This document shows, piece after piece, positions 1 through 8,687 of a stretch of 64,000 bases of DNA. Every line of letters begins with the position of its first letter. Position 1 is the stretch's first letter. A program made the translations under genes and the position numbers. The notes beneath the pieces were generated by a model. That model was given only the letters and a program-made list of their open reading frames with translations, ran no database searches and was not told the DNA's origin. The DNA comes from Bog-473 sp963763575 (GTDB lineage Bacteria; Actinomycetota; Acidimicrobiia; Acidimicrobiales; RAAP-2): positions 1 through 64,000 of the forward strand of contig CAVXPD010000014.1 of the NCBI GenBank assembly GCA_963763575.1. Direction: 5' to 3'.

Positions 1-1761
1 ACGGCAGACTGATCAGCGCTAGGCTGTCGCAGACGCTGAGAAACCTCCATCCCGATTTGGAGGGAGAACTCTGCCAACTCGCCGCCAACCTAGCGAATGG
101 GGCCGGCGAGGTGACCCTCGCGGCTGAGCTGTGGCTCGAGGCGGCTGGGCGAGCCCTCAGTGAGGGATCGCTCGCTACCGCCGAGGCGTTGGCGCTCCGA
201 GCGCGCCCTCGGCGCCCCATCGAAGCCGACCGGCTGCTGCTCTCTACGTGGGCGCTAGCCGGGCAGCCCCTCAAGGCCCTGGAGGTTGGCGAACGGATCC
301 TCCTGTCGGACGTCGATCCCGCCATCCAAACCGACGTACGCTTCGACCTGGTCGACACGATGATCGAGGCCGGCCGTTCGGACGACGCCCAACGGTACCT
401 CTCGAGCCTGAGTGGCGAATCCAAACCATCCCATGTCGCGCGTCGAGCGATCGGCGAGTCCGAAGTGGCGCTTGCCTGTAACGATCGACGAGCTGCGATG
501 GCCTTGGCCCGTGGCGCGTTGGCCGACGCGCAAGCCGCAGGCCTGGCCGACCTGACTTGCCGCGTGTTGTGGTTGATCGGTCGTGTCGAACGCGGTAGGG
601 ACATCGAGGCGGCATCCGCGGCCTTCGAAGAAGCCTATGAGTGCGCGAATCGACACGACTTGGCCGTCTGCCGCGCCCGCTCGCTCCTCGAACTCGGGAC
701 GATCGAGATGTTCGAGAGGCTGGCCACTGGCCGCTGGAGAAGGCCCGACAGGAAGCGCTGAGAGTCGGGGCGCTGTCGTCCGCAGCGATGATCGACCTCC
801 ATCTGGCTGGCACCCTCAGCATTCGCGGTCAGACGGCGCTGACGTTGGAGGCGGCCGCCCGCTGCGAGGAGGTGTCGCGTCGCTTCAGCCTCTCATCGCT
901 GCCGATGAGCCTCGCTCTGCAGGCGGTGGCTCATGGGATCTCCGGCGACCGAACGGCGACAATGGACACGATTGCCGCACTGGGCGAGACCGAGGGCGAT
1001 CGCGACACGGCACACATGATCGCGCTGGCGAACGCGTTGCTCTACCATCTGGGCGAGGGGCAGCTTCCCCAGGCGATCGATGCCATGGACGACGCGATGA
1101 GGTGCTCCGGACCACGTGTGGCGGCGCCCACGACTTTGCCGGCCGCTGGGCGCTGCTGCGAACCCTCGCCGACGACGGTGGCGGAGAAGAGGCGCGGGAG
1201 GAATGCCGGGCACTCGAGTTCGACACGGCCATGAGCCGCGCCACTTTGCGGGCAGCGGACGCGGTGGCTGCGGGCAGGGAGGGTGGGAATGCCGTATCGA
1301 TCTACGTCGGTGCCGAGGAGGCACTCGGCCGCTTCGAGGGCGGCTTCGTTCGGAACCTGGCCCGGCTCCTCGTTGCACCCTGCGCCCACCGAGACGGCTG
1401 GGGGCAACCCGCGGCGTGGCTCAGGGAGGCGCTGGCGACGTTCGAGGAACTGCAGCTCGCCAACTTCGCCGGCCAGTGTCGGCTGGCCCTGCGTGGATGG
1501 GCGAGGCCGTCCCTCGTCGCGCCTACGCCGGCCAGGCAAATGTCCCTGGGCCTTTGGCCGCCCGGGGCATCACCGCCCGGGAAGCGGAGGTGATGGCTCA
1601 CCTCGTGGCCGGCCGCTCCAACCGGGACATCGCCGAACGCCTGCACCTGTCGGTCCGTACGGTCGAGAAGCACCTGGAGAGGGCTGCGCCTGAAGACCGG
1701 CTCCACCCGCGCTGAGCTGGCGGAACTGGCTGACACCTTCGCGCTGCGGCCACCGGATTGA
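1..1761 (+). pseudogene. LuxR-family (LAL/MalT-like) regulator, 3' part, frameshifted
   Basis: The reading frame is open from the left edge, so the N-terminal ATPase part lies outside the window. The visible part is an alpha-helical TPR-like region followed by a C-terminal LuxR helix-turn-helix (GITAREAEVMAHLVAG, then SVRTVEKHLERA). To follow the homologous protein the frame must change about four times, near 732, 1110, 1495 and 1690. The last segment ends LKTGSTRAELAELADTF and stops at 1761. LAL proteins are large ATP-dependent transcription activators. With four shifts this is most likely a decayed copy, although sequencing indels are possible. The intact regulator at 32743 has the same architecture. 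Confidence 0.75.
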
Positions 1762-2228
1762 CCCACGGGATGCAGCTTTCCCGACTGCGCTCCGTTAAGT
1801 ACACATTCCGTCCCGAGAAAGTTTCTTAGCGCGCTGACTGGCAAACGGTCCATCGGTGCGGATGGCACCAACTGATCGATCAGCTCGGGAGGGAGCAGCA
1901 CACATAACCGATCCGACGGGGAAGGTGAGACCCGTCGCACCCATCCGTAGGACGGGAATCGACTTCGAGACGCTTCTCTGATAGTCGACAAAGCTGCGGA
2001 GCAGACGTCACAATTTCGTCCCGCAGCCGTTGTCGCTCGCGCCCAACCAGCTCAGTGACGACCGCATCGGAATCCTCGTTGGTAGCGCGACCTCGACCTC
2101 CAGAGGGGCCCGCAGGTTGCACCACCAGCTATTCCGGCGTACTCATCGTGGCGCTGCGACCATGTTTTGAACGCGTCGCCCTCGTAGGATCCGGCCGAGG
2201 CACGGTCCAAGATTGGGCAATAGACAGA
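1762..2228. other. Intergenic stretch, no gene seen
   Basis: No reading frame here has recognisable protein content or a convincing ribosome-binding site. It separates the broken regulator from the convergent DUF899 gene. Confidence 0.5.
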
Positions 2229-2905
2229 TCAGTCGGATTCCGCCCGATGGGGTTCGTCGTGCCAGATCCACCACTGGTACGGCGGAGTCTGGGGGTAGCC
2301 TTTGGGCGAGTCCTCCCACGTCTCTTGGCGCCCGAGCGCCGTCAAGTCGAGGTAACTCCACGTGCTACCCATCGCCTCGTCCCCGCGGTTGTTGACGAAG
2401 TAGGTGCGGTAGACACTGTCGCCCTCACGGATAAATGCGTTGGTACCGTGCCATTCATCCACGCCGAAGTCGACGGCGAAGTCGCCTTCGAAGGTGTACC
2501 ACGGCATCTCCCAGCCCATCCGCGCTTTCACCGCGTGATGTCACGCTGTGACGAGGGCGAGACGAACACGAGGGTCGTGTCGCGTGCATTCAGATGGGCG
2601 ACGTGGGCCACCTGGTCGGCCACCATCGAGCATCCAATGCAGGCATGATCGGGCCAGCCGTAGACTCCTGGCTCGAAGAAGGCTCGATAGATGATTAGCT
2701 GACGACGCCCATCGAACAACTGGAGCAAACCCGCCTGCCCTTCCGCCCCTTCAAACACGTACTCCTTCTCGACAGCCAGCCAAGGCATCCGCCGGCGCTC
2801 GGCTGCCAGCGCGTCACGAGCCCGGGTGACCTGCTTCTCTTTGACGAGCAGCCCTAGGCGTGCCGCTTCCCACTCCTCTTTTGGCACGATCGGGGGCGTA
2901 TTCAT
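2229..2905 (-). pseudogene. DUF899 thioredoxin-like protein, one frameshift
   Basis: Two overlapping frames together give one DUF899-family protein. The upstream frame (2905 to 2528) runs from MNTPPIVPKEEWEAARLGLL through FDGRRQLIIYRAFFEPGV and GCSMVADQVAHVAHLNARDT. The downstream frame (2531 to 2229) continues with KARMGWEMPWYTFEGDF, DFGVDEWHGTNAF and GSTWSYLDLTALGR. The join at 2528-2531 looks like loss of a single base in the ITRLKARMGW segment, creating an early TGA. DUF899 proteins have a thioredoxin-like fold and no firmly known substrate. The single indel and good conservation on both sides leave a sequencing error possible. Confidence 0.75.
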
Positions 2906-3109
2906 GGCTTATTCCTTTTCAAGTCTCATTGGCCGAGTGTTTTGCCCGGGCCGTTGTGCCGACTGTCGCAACCCTGAGGGGTTCGGCTACGTCGACGGTC
3001 GTCAATACCTTGTAAACGTCATGGGGAGACGATGACGTGGTCCTCTTAAGGTGAGAACCTTTGCGATCAACTTCCGCGCCCGAACTGGCATCGTACGGCA
3101 TCGCATTGT

Positions 3110-3838
3110 TCAAGATGCGACCGACATTGTCACGAAAGATGCATTGTCTTTCTCCATCGCCTTGACGGCACCGCTCCGCCAGCTGTCGGCAAGGGATGCC
3201 GAATAGGAGTCGGGGAATATGTCTTCCTCCTCGTTCTCCACTCCGTCGAGGATGGCCCCCGCAACGGACTCTCGGGTGGCCTTGGGGATCTCGAAGCCTC
3301 GAGTCATTTCGGTGTCGGTCGGACCAGTCAACACGGCGTGGACGGCGATGCCCTTCTCCGCCAGCAAGGCACGAAGCGACTGCGTCATGTTGAAGAAGGC
3401 TGCCTTCGATATTGCGTACGACGGGGTGAGCGGTAAGGGAGCAACGGCCATCGTCGAGACATTGTTCACGATCACCCCGCGAGACCGAACCAGCAAGGGC
3501 AAAAAGGCCTGAGTCACCGCGTAGGGGCCAAAGAAGTTCACCTTGAGGGTCTCTTCGAGTGTGCCGCGATGGGTCAGGTCATCATAGGGTGCCACCCCGG
3601 CGTTATTGATAAGGACGTCGAGTGCTTCAACCTGCTCGACGGCTTCACAAACCTGCGTCTCATCGGTCACGTCGAGTGCCAACCGGACGACACGCTCGTC
3701 AAGATGCGTGAACGGTTGGCGTGAGCCGGCGTAGACCACCTTGGCACCTCGCTTCAGGGCTTCATTGACCAGCGCTTGGCCGATGCCGCGATTCGCTCCC
3801 GTGACGAGGACGGCCTTGTCTTTGATGGGCACGCTCAT
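3110..3838 (-). CDS. SDR-family oxidoreductase
   Basis: This 242-residue protein is a classical short-chain dehydrogenase, probably cytosolic and NAD(P)-dependent. The Rossmann motif TGANRGIG is at residues 13-20 and NNAG at 78-81. The catalytic residues are Ser128, Tyr141 and Lys145 (YAISK). The length is normal for the family. The substrate cannot be read from sequence. It stands alone, with about 200 bases to the DUF899 remnant and about 1 kb without genes upstream. A weak GGAGAAA precedes the ATG at 3838. It resembles the SDR subgroup that ends in an acidic region rather than the usual GG-dG-x-T tail. Confidence 0.85.
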   Translation of the reverse strand: MSVPIKDKAVLVTGANRGIGQALVNEALKRGAKVVYAGSRQPFTHLDERVVRLALDVTDETQVCEAVEQVEALDVLINNAGVAPYDDLTHRGTLEETLKVNFFGPYAVTQAFLPLLVRSRGVIVNNVSTMAVAPLPLTPSYAISKAAFFNMTQSLRALLAEKGIAVHAVLTGPTDTEMTRGFEIPKATRESVAGAILDGVENEEEDIFPDSYSASLADSWRSGAVKAMEKDNASFVTMSVAS

Positions 3839-4882
3839 TGTTGATTTCTCCTTTGATCTACTGGATTGAAGGTTCGGGTTGACTTGCCGTCATGGTGATT
3901 CGACGACGCGTCTTACGCTCCTTCATGTTTGGTAGGCCTTGACCGATTCGAATCACACCCCCGCAATCGCCGCGTAGACCTAGTCCGGCTTTGTTGGACC
4001 GAGATCGTGGGGTTAAGCCTTCCTTTGTGGCCCTTTGAGATGGGCATGTCGGGTTTCCAAGTCGGTTGATCGGCTTGAGGAAATGGTGTGTCCACGGCGG
4101 CGGTGATGCCATCGGTGGTGGGCTACGACATTTTTGCGCTCCGACTACGTAGATAAGAGGCGGCCTGCTGAAGCAGTACGCAGCGCTCGCGATAAAGAGT
4201 GCACGCCGCCGGCTCCTTCGGCTAGAATTCGCTGGTCCGTGGCAGTGCGCGGCAAGCAACTGCGTAGTGCTGCATTCTCTTGAAGCTGAGCTGGCGCAAT
4301 CACCTCGACGAGCCCGGGCATGACGCCGGACGCCAACGATCCACTGCCACATGTCGACGCTCGGCAGCAACACGCTTTCGATCCCGAACGTTCAGCGCGC
4401 TTGGGTCCGGGACTTCGTGAGTCCCCAGCCGCATAAGCACCCCGAATAGCTCCTTTGTCCGCTTTCACGCCGACTTTCAACAGAAGCCGGCTACGGGCAA
4501 GACGAGGTGCGGCCCCATCCGATTCTGCGACGCCACACGCCGCTCGAGACTTTCACGGCAGAGAGAAGGCAGGGCCGCGCAACGCCAAATCTACTCGGCC
4601 GAGGTCGACAGCGCCGACGAGTCACGCTGCGTTATAAGGGCAAGCTTCACTGCGTCGGCGGTGGGCAATGCCTTTGCCGGTACACGGATGGTCTTCCTCA
4701 TCGCCCGGCTCGACTTCACGCCGTCGGCTTCGACAGATCGCCGATGCGGCACCTCACCTTGGACCCGACGTCGACTACCACCGCAAGCCTTAGAGGCTCG
4801 TGACCTGGCCCCACATATACTCCGAACGGATTGAAACATCGCTCTCAGATGTCGTCCCAGATCTACCTGGGAGTTTTCTGTC
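3839..4882. other. Long gene-poor stretch
   Basis: About 1 kb with no supported gene. Several frames stay open for 60-170 codons but are low-complexity, overlap on both strands and show no family resemblance. It ends at the first tRNA-Gly fragment and is probably decayed DNA at the outer edge of the accretion zone. Confidence 0.5.
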
Positions 4883-4929
4883 GAGCGGAAGAGGAGATTC
4901 GAACCCGCGATCCTCACCTTGGCAAGGTG
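4883..4929 (-). repeat. tRNA-Gly 3'-half fragment a (att-like)
   Basis: On the plus strand this reads gagcggaagaggagattcg and continues to ttggcaaggtg. It matches the 3' half of the intact tRNA-Gly at 26350-26424, from the acceptor end through the T arm to the anticodon stem-loop, with about four mismatches. Similarity stops after the anticodon stem. The 50 bases beyond, including ctccgtcc at 4973-4980, also resemble the DNA beyond fragment e. It is not a functional tRNA. Confidence 0.85.
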
Positions 4930-4980
4930 CTTGATCCGTCTAGCCAGTGCTTCATGGTGTGCTGACATCCGACTCCGTCC

Positions 4981-5304
4981 ATGCATTGTCTGCACAGTTG
5001 GATTGAGGCCAAGTGGAACCTGCGGGCCATGACCTACGTCGACGCCAATGCCTCGAACATGTTCAAGTTCTTCCACTTCCACGGGCGTCCGCCCTTCATA
5101 GAGCCGCCGACGTCCGTCCCCCCCCCGCTGAAACCATTCGTCGGGCCGCTGCCCGCGCACTCGGACGGCGCCGACGCGGGCCCGTTCCACCCGATCGCGA
5201 GCCCAGTGGACGCCAGCACCCTGCCGCCTGCCGCCTTCCACGTGAGCGCGCCGCCCAGAGGCCGTGGCGTCCCCGGTCCCAACCCGTTCTCGAACGGGAA
5301 ATAG
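4981..5304 (+). pseudogene. C-terminal fragment of a phosphoesterase-family protein (tentative)
   Basis: A 107-codon frame begins about 50 bases after tRNA-Gly fragment a. Its first 45 residues contain SWIEAKWNLRAMTYVDANA followed by SNMFKFFHFHG. This resembles the C-terminal end of PF04185-type phosphoesterases (phospholipase C/acid phosphatase-like), where an F/WIE-x-x-W-x-L-x-x-L-T-x-R/D-A pattern precedes a Pro-rich tail. The remainder is Pro/Ala-rich. The catalytic N-terminal part is absent, so this would be a non-functional tail. The family assignment comes from memory of the motif and is uncertain; a genuine small ORF cannot be excluded. Confidence 0.4.
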
Positions 5305-5342
5305 AGTCTGCAGTCGGAGAGGCTGATCGTCCGACAGGCGAC

Positions 5343-5535
5343 TGTATTATTTTGAAACGCGTCGCCTCCGGGTTCACCAACTTCGAGAACTTTCGGATCC
5401 GGACCCCGCTCGATGCGGGACGATCCAACTTCAGAGTGCTCGACTCGTGGTGGCGTGACGCGGCGCTCTCCGCCAGAATCCGAAGAGTCCCAATTTCTCA
5501 GGGAACCTACGTCAGCGCGCGACCCCGCTGAGATC
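5343..5535 (+). pseudogene. ISL3-family transposase 3'-end remnant
   Basis: The frame reads ILKRVASGFTNFENFRIR and then LDAGRSNFRVLDS. It aligns with the C-terminus of the ISL3 transposase at 26160-26292 (LVKRIKRIGFGFRNFENYRI, then LYAGRPNWRVLGS). The DNA after the protein match also resembles the DNA between that transposase and the intact tRNA-Gly, including agaatccgaagagt and gatccgaagag motifs. A tRNA-Gly fragment follows at 5551, as an intact tRNA-Gly follows the copy at 26 kb. Only the last 35 or so codons remain. Confidence 0.7.
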
Positions 5536-5550
5536 CGAAGAGCTACATTG

Positions 5551-5600
5551 TGGAGCGGAAGACGGGTTTCGAACGCGCGACCCTCTCCTTGGCACGGTGA
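5551..5600 (-). repeat. tRNA-Gly 3'-half fragment b (att-like)
   Basis: The plus strand reads tggagcggaagacgggtttc and ends ccttggcacggtga. It covers CCA, acceptor 3' strand, T arm and anticodon arm of tRNA-Gly with about four mismatches. Similarity stops after the anticodon stem, so no 5' half is present. The flanking bases on the acceptor side (gctacattg) resemble the flank of the intact gene (gctacaa). It lies 128 bases before the DUF35 start. Confidence 0.85.
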
Positions 5601-5728
5601 GACGATCGGTCCACCCCGTGGCTTGCAGCCCCACGTCCAATGGCACCCCGATCAACAATGCCGGGCCGGACCAAGTGCCCTCCACCGACTAGCGTGATCG
5701 CGGTGGATCTGACAGTGGAGGAGCATTG

Positions 5729-6163
5729 ATGCAGCAGCCGATCGTGGACGTGTTCACTTGGCCGGCTGATGACCCCCAGCTGATCGGTAGCCGGTGTGAG
5801 GGCTGTGGAGCGGTCACGTTCCCAGTGCAATCTCGGTGTCCGCGATGTAGCGCCCCGGGCATGGCCGAACTACCCCTGCCGCGCCGCGGCACCCTTGTAT
5901 CCTGGACGACCCAGGGCTTCCCGCCGAGCTTCGACTATCCAATGGGCAGTACGACAGGGGCGTCTTTCGAGCCCTTCGGGGTAGGGCTTGTGCAGCTTGA
6001 CGACGTTGTTCGGGTCGAGTCGCGGCTCACCGAAAGCGACCCCGAAAGACTCGACTTCGGCATGGAGGTCGAGCTACGAATTGTCCCATTCTGCGTCGAC
6101 GGCGACGGCAATGAGATCGTCACGTTCGCCTTCGCGCCGGTCCCGAATAGCGAGGAGCGCTAA
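5729..6163 (+). CDS. DUF35 Zn-ribbon/OB-fold protein, acyl-CoA-binding partner
   Basis: The protein has 144 residues. An N-terminal rubredoxin-like zinc ribbon has Cys23, Cys26, Cys37 and Cys40, followed by an OB-fold DUF35 domain. Family members such as ChsH2 bind CoA esters and form complexes with thiolase-fold partners. The ATG at 5729 is chosen over a TTG at 5726 because GGAGG lies at the right distance upstream. The stop codon (TAA) directly abuts the ATG of the thiolase-fold gene, so the two are almost certainly cotranscribed and their products probably interact. The pathway is inferred, most likely steroid or lipid side-chain degradation. Confidence 0.88.
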   Translation: MQQPIVDVFTWPADDPQLIGSRCEGCGAVTFPVQSRCPRCSAPGMAELPLPRRGTLVSWTTQGFPPSFDYPMGSTTGASFEPFGVGLVQLDDVVRVESRLTESDPERLDFGMEVELRIVPFCVDGDGNEIVTFAFAPVPNSEER

Positions 6164-7306
6164 ATGAACGAGGTCGCCATCATCGGGGTGGGCCTCCATC
6201 CCTTCGGCCGCCACGGCGACAAGTCTGCGTTCGACATGGCCGCCGATGCCGTGGAGATGGCCTTAACTGACGCTGGCGTGCCGTGGAGTGACGTCCAGTG
6301 CGCCTTCGGTGGCAGCTGGGAGGTCTGGACCGACCCCGTCACCAGTCTGATCGGCCTCACCGGCATCCCGTTCATCAACGTGTTCAGCGCGTGTGCGACC
6401 GGCGCAGCTACCATCCAAGAGGCCGCAAACGCCATTCTCTCCGGCACCGACGACATCGTCATGGCCGTGGGCACGGACAAGCACCCTCGGGGCTCATTCA
6501 AGGGCAACCCGACGCTAACCAATGTGCCCGCCTGGTACGGCGACAACGGGCAATACGTCACGACGAAGTTCTTCGGTATGAAGATCAACAAGTACATGCA
6601 CGATCACGGTGTCTCCTCTGCGACACTTGCCAAGGTGGCGGCCAAGAACTACCGCAACGGCGCTCTCAACCCGAAGGCCTTCCGCCGCAAGCCGATCACC
6701 GAGGACGAGATCCTCAGCTCACAGATGCTCAACTACCCGCTTACCTCGTACATGTTCTGCGCTCCGGACGAGGGCGCCGCGGCGGTCGTACTCTGTCGCG
6801 CCGACATCGCCCACCGATACACCGACACGCCGGTGTATGTGAAGGCGACTGCTATCCGCACACGCAACTATGGTGCCTATGAGGTCAACACCACCTGGGC
6901 CCCCGTAGAGGAAGATGACGCCCCCACCGTGTACGCGTCCCGCGCCGCCTACGAAGCAGCGGGAATCGGGCCTGAGGACGTCGACGTGATCCAGCTCCAG
7001 GACACCGATGCTGGCGCCGAGGTCATCCATATGGCAGAGAACGGCTTCTGCGACAATGGCGAGCAGGAGAAGCTTCTCGCCGAGAGAGTCACCGAGATCA
7101 CTGGTTCCATGCCGATCAACACCGACGGCGGTCTTATCGCCAACGGTGAGCCGATCGGTGCCTCCGGCCTCCGTCAGGTCCACGAGCTTGTGCTCCAGCT
7201 GCGCGGTCAGGCGGGCGACCGCCAGGTTCAAGGCGACCCGCGCGTCGGCTACGCCCAGGTCTACGGGGCGCCCGGCATCGCCGCCGTCACTATCCTCGCC
7301 CGCTGA
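6164..7306 (+). CDS. Thiolase-fold lipid-transfer protein (Ltp-like aldolase or acyltransferase)
   Basis: This 380-residue protein has the thiolase fold. The nucleophile-type Cys77 is in FSACATG. The usual GHP histidine motif is instead GEPIGASG, and the C-terminal thiolase Cys position reads QVYGAPG. Thiolytic chemistry therefore looks unlikely. Proteins of this type (Ltp2 family) with a DUF35 partner act as retro-aldolases on steroid side-chain CoA esters; that role is inferred here. The gene begins immediately after the DUF35 stop with no gap. The acyl-CoA ligase, crotonase and SDRs elsewhere in the window are not linked to it. Confidence 0.85.
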   Translation: MNEVAIIGVGLHPFGRHGDKSAFDMAADAVEMALTDAGVPWSDVQCAFGGSWEVWTDPVTSLIGLTGIPFINVFSACATGAATIQEAANAILSGTDDIVMAVGTDKHPRGSFKGNPTLTNVPAWYGDNGQYVTTKFFGMKINKYMHDHGVSSATLAKVAAKNYRNGALNPKAFRRKPITEDEILSSQMLNYPLTSYMFCAPDEGAAAVVLCRADIAHRYTDTPVYVKATAIRTRNYGAYEVNTTWAPVEEDDAPTVYASRAAYEAAGIGPEDVDVIQLQDTDAGAEVIHMAENGFCDNGEQEKLLAERVTEITGSMPINTDGGLIANGEPIGASGLRQVHELVLQLRGQAGDRQVQGDPRVGYAQVYGAPGIAAVTILAR

Positions 7307-7329
7307 GGACGGGCATCCCTGCAGCGAAC

Positions 7330-7370
7330 GTGAGGAAGACGGGATTCGAACCCGCGACCCTCACCTTGGC
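7330..7370 (-). repeat. tRNA-Gly 3'-half fragment c (att-like)
   Basis: The core ggaagacgggattcgaaccc and the following cgcgaccctcaccttggc are identical to the intact tRNA-Gly. The acceptor end has two changes, and identity is lost just after the anticodon, where the sequence becomes tagatggtg. It sits 24 bases after the thiolase-fold gene stop. A pseudo-ORF reading TGFEPATLTLAR arises only from this fragment. Confidence 0.85.
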
Positions 7371-7630
7371 TAGATGGTGTATTTCGTCCTCCGACCGGTC
7401 GTCAATGAGATTGTCCCACTCCTCGGACAGGAGCGGGAAGTCGAGATTTACTATGGCAACTGGACCAACGCCGCAGCGAAATCTCGTTCGGGTCAGCACG
7501 TTCCCGACGGCGAATGGACAAAGCTCACGGTGTGATCCAGACGTCCGAATACGTGTAAATCGAGTGCCGCATGGCTGCATGGCCCCGTGCTCGCCCTCCG
7601 GTCGACCGTTTATGACGAGTGCTTCGGTGC

Positions 7631-8054
7631 CTACGGCCGGCCGCATTCGCTGCAGTAGCCCTGGAAGAGCACTTTCGCGGTTGACGATCCGGTAACCGAA
7701 GCGCTGCGAGCGTGGCAACGCAAGCGCATCCAGTCCCTGCGGATGCACATCGCGCAGGTCACCGCACTTGAGGCACACGAGGTGGTAATGGCCGTCATCG
7801 GTGTTGGGGTCATAGCGCGTGGGCCCGCCACCGGCATCCACCTGCTGGACCTCGCCCATCGACACCAGCTCGTTGAGCGCGTTGTACACCGTCGCCAGGC
7901 TGACCTCTGGGAAATGTTCCCGAGCCCGCTCGAGCACCTCTTCTGCGGTGAGGTGGACGTGCTCACCTTCCATTACCTCGCCTATGACCCGTCGCTGCGG
8001 CGTCAAACGCCAGTCCAGCGCTCGGAGGCGCTCGAGAAGCGGGGTCGAGGTCAC
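7631..8054 (-). pseudogene. Fur/PerR-family metal-dependent repressor, one frameshift
   Basis: The N-terminal winged helix (residues about 10-80) and the metal-binding segment DDGHYHLVCLKCGDLRD are intact, with His89, His91, Cys94 and Cys97. Near 7675 one extra base shifts the frame. The expected ending VLFQGYCSECGRP with its second CxxC lies in another frame and stops at 7631, whereas the actual frame reads on into unrelated residues to about 7290. The start is GTG at 8054. The gene is divergent from katG, which suggests a FurA/PerR-type repressor of the catalase-peroxidase. The dimerisation end would be altered unless the indel is an assembly error. Confidence 0.8.
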
Positions 8055-8687
8055 GCCTCATGTATACCGGGAAGCGATTCTAAGACTAGGTCTCCGGTAA
8101 CTCTTGAATGCTTCTAGGTCCAGCCCTAAGGTGAGCCAAGAGTCGGGATTACACCGACGGGAGGCCGATGGGATGCAGGAGCCGGTCAGGACGTCAGAAA
8201 CACTGCGGGAGGGGAATGGCGAGGAGCCGGGCTCCGACAAGGTGACCGCCTGCACCCGGGCGTTCGAAGAGATCGATGCTCAAGTGTTCCCCGGGCCCGG
8301 CCGAGGGGCCACGCGTTTGGAGGCGGCCGCGAGCGATCGGTGGGGTGGACCGTCGCCTGCCACCGTCGCCGCGTACCGACGCATGTTCGCGCTCGTGGCG
8401 AAGCATGAGCTGGCCCACAGCGACCCGATGAGCCAGCACGACCGCAGGCCGCGGACCACGTCGCTCGCCCCGATCGGGAGAGCGGCGAGTCTGGATACGG
8501 GGTCGACGAAGCCGAAGCCATCTACTGGGTTCCATGTCCAAAATGTGTCGCGGCACCTTCAGTCTCGTCTGCCGCGTAAAGCGGACACATAAGACACGAC
8601 ATGAGCTGAACATGGTCGGCCTTGGACCCCAGGTAACGAACGTCACGAGCAACCACTCATCAGAGGGAAACAGCGAGCGCAAGGAGA
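8055..8687. other. fur-katG intergenic region
   Basis: About 630 bases between divergent fur and katG. No frame resembles a known protein, although one ends with IYWVPCPKCVAAPS, a possible remnant. An AT-richer patch near 8070-8100 (gattctaagactaggtctcc) could hold a Fur-type operator, but no clean 7-1-7 palindrome is visible. Confidence 0.4.

Noticed and set aside
3941..3970. gattcgaatcaca segment resembling a T arm
   Set aside because: Only about ten bases resemble the tRNA-Gly T arm and no acceptor or anticodon part is present, so it was not counted as an eighth fragment.
3858..4373. 171-codon minus-strand frame in the gene-poor stretch
   Set aside because: Arg/Ser/Pro-rich, overlapped by other frames of similar quality, no conserved motif.
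7330..7695. ORF beginning MRKTGFEPATLTLAR
   Set aside because: The first residues are translated tRNA-Gly sequence (fragment c), a familiar false gene.
8055..8110. Fur box upstream of fur/katG
   Set aside because: The AT-rich patch has no convincing inverted repeat of the expected size.
8104..8592. 162-codon frame between fur and katG
   Set aside because: No family resemblance, weak start context, and an equally long frame on the opposite strand.
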